Assembly: GCA_003650185.1 (NCBI GenBank)
Contig: QMOF01000085.1
Coordinates: forward strand, 1-8,669
Direction of reading: 5' to 3'
DNA from: Chloroflexota bacterium
GTDB lineage: Bacteria > Chloroflexota > Dehalococcoidia > UBA2247 > RBG-13-53-26
Length of the DNA stretch: 8,669 bases
Shown: positions 7,136 to 8,669 of the stretch, piece by piece
Layout: every line of letters begins with the position of its first letter
How positions within the stretch are numbered: the stretch's first letter is position 1
Notes under the pieces: model-generated
What the model was told of the DNA's origin: nothing
Databases searched by the model: none
Seen by the model: the letters and a program-made list of their open reading frames with translations, nothing else
Made by a program: the position numbers and the translations under genes

Positions 7136-8353
7136 CTATGGTATCTCAACGCTGATTCTGGCCTTGTGGTGGTACTCTCCATCCTCCCACTGGCCAACCA
7201 TGACCTCTCCCTGGATCATCCGCTTTATGCCGAAGGTCTCTTCGCCGCCGAAGGACTTGGTGCCATCCGGCAGCTCTATCTCGATGCCCTCCATGTAGTC
7301 TGCAATGGCCTCGGTATCCTCGACAGTGCCAGCGCCCTTCATGGACTCTACCAGGATCATTACCGGGTCCCAGCCGCCTTCCACAACCCGGCTGATGTCG
7401 TAGCCTGTGGCCCCGTACCGCTCAACCGCCCTCTCGCGGAATTCCTTCTCCTCGGGCCGAATAAGGTAGTCCTGCTCGTAGTCGAAGGTTGCTGTGATGC
7501 CACCTTCACAAGCCTCGGCTCCTGCCACCTCCATAAGCTGTGCGGGTGCCACGGGAGCGCAGCTCACCTTCAGCCCTTCGTACCCCAGCTCGTGAAGCTG
7601 CTTCCAGATGAGCGCGACCGATCCTGGTGAAGATGTCACGGTGTCGATCATGTCCGGGTTCTCCGCAATCATCCCGGTCAGGAGCGGATAGAACTCGGTG
7701 GCCTGTGGGTCAAAGTACTCCCATCCGAGCACCTCCCAACCGGCATCCCTGATCCGGGGGTCAATAATGTCGTGGTCGCTGTGCCCAACCTCGCTGTCGG
7801 GCACAATACCGTACCACGTGTCGAGCTCCGGGTAGTTGTCCCTGATATACTGGTGCACGGCAGGCTGCATCTCTTTGCCCGTCATGTTGATGGAAAACAT
7901 GAGTGGCTTGTCGGGCCCCAGCCTGTCCGGGTCAGAGCCAGCTCCCAGGACCAGAACACCTGCTTCCTCAGTAATGGGCGCAATGGCTATCATGGCCGGT
8001 GAGCCGAGCGGGCCGATGACGAACTTCACATTGTCCACAGATATGAGCTTGTTTATCCCGGTGACGGCATCGGTGGCGCTGTACTTGTCATCGTAATAAA
8101 CCACTTCCAGTGTGTACGTTTTACCAGCCACCTCTATGCCACCCGCTTCGTTGAGCTCCTCTATGGCCATCTCTATGCCGTATTTCCAGCCCAAACCCCA
8201 GTACGACGCGGGTCCGGTGAGCGACAGCAGCGCTCCGATCTTGATGGTACCGCCCTCTTCCGGTTCTGAGTCACCGCAGGCTGTGACAGCAGGCACGCAC
8301 ACCACCACAGCCAGAAGCAGTAGACACATAATCTTTCCCACTCTGCCTCTCAT
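7136..8353 (-). CDS. HAAT-family solute-binding lipoprotein (LivK-like)
   Basis: This 405-residue extracytoplasmic binding protein (periplasmic-binding-protein type 1, Peripla_BP_6-like) captures the ligand and delivers it to the LivHMGF importer encoded downstream. A basic start (MRGRVGK) and hydrophobic segment (8-23) lead to a lipobox VTAC, with the lipidated Cys at residue 26, followed by an acidic linker. The mature domain opens with IKIGALLSLTGPAS (37-50) and contains GWKYGIEMAIEELNEAGG and VVYYDD, all classic for the family. Frame-open upstream GTG at 8365 overlaps the ribosome-binding site AAAGGAGG, so ATG at 8353 is chosen. The family binds branched-chain amino acids but also amides, urea, aromatic acids and other carboxylates. 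Neighbouring CoA-transferases favour an organic acid, which is inference only. It is the first gene of the cluster. Confidence 0.94.
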   Translation of the reverse strand: MRGRVGKIMCLLLLAVVVCVPAVTACGDSEPEEGGTIKIGALLSLTGPASYWGLGWKYGIEMAIEELNEAGGIEVAGKTYTLEVVYYDDKYSATDAVTGINKLISVDNVKFVIGPLGSPAMIAIAPITEEAGVLVLGAGSDPDRLGPDKPLMFSINMTGKEMQPAVHQYIRDNYPELDTWYGIVPDSEVGHSDHDIIDPRIRDAGWEVLGWEYFDPQATEFYPLLTGMIAENPDMIDTVTSSPGSVALIWKQLHELGYEGLKVSCAPVAPAQLMEVAGAEACEGGITATFDYEQDYLIRPEEKEFRERAVERYGATGYDISRVVEGGWDPVMILVESMKGAGTVEDTEAIADYMEGIEIELPDGTKSFGGEETFGIKRMIQGEVMVGQWEDGEYHHKARISVEIP

Positions 8354-8364
8354 TTTCTGATGCA

Positions 8365-8372
8365 CCTCCTTT
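8365..8372 (-). promoter_or_regulatory. ribosome-binding site of the solute-binding protein
   Basis: AAAGGAGG on the minus strand, a near-perfect site 11 nt before ATG 8353. It overlaps the alternative GTG at 8365, which rules that codon out as the main start. Confidence 0.8.
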
Positions 8373-8389
8373 ACAGCGATCTGCTCCTT

Positions 8390-8428
8390 CTCAGAGTCCC
8401 GTCAGTCTGAGATACGCTTTGTACTCAG
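8390..8428 (-). promoter_or_regulatory. two mutually exclusive hairpins in the leader of the binding-protein gene
   Basis: Three short elements can pair in two ways. CTCAGA (8390-8395) and TCTGAG (8406-8411) make a perfect 6-bp stem with a 10-nt loop. The same CTGAG (8407-8411) can instead pair with CTCAG (8424-8428), and the flanking TAC/GTA extends that stem with one bulged base. The structures share one arm, so only one can form at a time. The nearest arm lies about 17 nt upstream of the AAAGGAGG site. This resembles an attenuator-type leader, but the stems are short and no T-run is present. Confidence 0.3.
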
Positions 8429-8543
8429 CGCAGACATGAGTGCCTTTCAGGCCTGGCGGCACTGTCCCTCGGCGAGCCGTGCCCGGATGCCACCAGCTAG
8501 CGATTTCGGACGCCTGCCAGGATTGGGTGGACAATCATGTTCA

Positions 8544-8566
8544 GCAATGGTACCCCCTGCCATTGC
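8544..8566. repeat. 7-bp perfect inverted repeat upstream of the cluster
   Basis: GCAATGG (8544-8550) and CCATTGC (8560-8566) flank the 9-nt TACCCCCTG. The dyad could be a transcription-factor operator or an RNA hairpin. Position, about 190 nt upstream of the first gene, suits an operator if the promoter is nearby. Confidence 0.35.
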
Positions 8567-8633
8567 GTCGATTGTGGCAGGTTGTCCAGAGTAGCGTAAG
8601 CTCCAGGGAGTGCATTAGGACACGGGCAGGGGG
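8553..8633. repeat. 9-bp inverted repeat with arms 63 nt apart
   Basis: CCCCCTGCC (8553-8561) is the exact reverse complement of GGCAGGGGG (8625-8633). The left arm lies in the loop and right arm of the 7-bp repeat at 8544-8566, so the two structures compete. Possible as a paired regulator site or a long-range fold; low complexity makes chance plausible. Confidence 0.3.
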
Positions 8634-8669
8634 CATTATTCTGAGCCCCGCGAGACAGTAGGGGCAACA

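Larger units (their letters stand above)
8354..8669. other. upstream region of the cluster, no gene seen
   Basis: About 316 bases lie between the start of the binding-protein gene and the window edge. No open frame with protein-like sequence is seen on either strand. The operon promoter should lie here, but I find no convincing -35/-10 pair by eye. The stretch is unusually rich in short perfect inverted repeats, listed separately, which fits a regulatory region. Confidence 0.5.

Noticed and set aside
8354..8365. GTG at 8365 as start of the solute-binding protein
   Set aside because: The codon overlaps the AAAGGAGG site; ATG 8353 has the site at a usable distance and gives a normal lipoprotein signal peptide.
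8560..8591. Sigma-70 promoter in the upstream region (TTACGC-17-CACAAT on the minus strand)
   Set aside because: Too few matches to the consensus in the -35 box; not better than chance.
8440..8661. Plus-strand ORF of 73 codons in the upstream region
   Set aside because: GTG start without a ribosome-binding site, no recognisable protein features, and it runs through several inverted repeats.

Overview
The window holds one long, co-directional gene cluster, entirely on the minus strand, and is read from right (about 8353) to left. In transcription order it encodes a lipoprotein solute-binding protein, two tandem family III (CaiB/BaiF-type) CoA-transferases, the ABC ATPases LivG and LivF, the permeases LivH and LivM, and a small AhpD/carboxymuconolactone-decarboxylase-like protein. 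The spacing is tight: a 4-nt ATGA overlap between the CoA-transferases, a 20-nt overlap of livG and livF, a 10-nt gap between livH and livM, and gaps of about 60-130 nt elsewhere. This argues for a single operon or a few coupled transcripts.

The five Liv-type genes form a complete HAAT (hydrophobic amino acid/amide/carboxylate) ABC importer. The two CoA-transferase genes sit inside the importer, between the binding protein and the ATPases. The simplest reading is uptake of a small organic acid followed by its activation to a CoA thioester by CoA transfer. The substrate cannot be named from sequence. The first CoA-transferase has Gln where the family has its catalytic Asp, while the second keeps the Asp. 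They may therefore form a heteromeric enzyme with one catalytic and one non-catalytic subunit. This is the most interesting feature of the window.

The source is a bacterium: there is a lipobox signal peptide, Shine-Dalgarno sites, and GTG/TTG as well as ATG starts. Gene content and protein flavour (a HAAT importer with CaiB homologues and an AhpD-like protein) resemble environmental Chloroflexota (Dehalococcoidia/SAR202-like) or Desulfobacterota genomes. No marker gene is present, so the assignment is weak.

Layout: 1-58 may be the start of another minus-strand gene cut by the edge (weak). 59-378 is non-coding as far as I can see. 379-894 is the AhpD-like gene, 974-1957 livM, 1968-2825 livH, 2886-3593 livF, 3574-4350 livG, 4428-5777 CoA-transferase 2, 5774-7003 CoA-transferase 1. 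7004-7135 is an intergenic gap with a strong ribosome-binding site and tiny ORFs. 7136-8353 is the binding protein, and 8354-8669 is an upstream region rich in small inverted repeats. I see no tRNA, rRNA, CRISPR, insertion sequence or transcription-factor gene.
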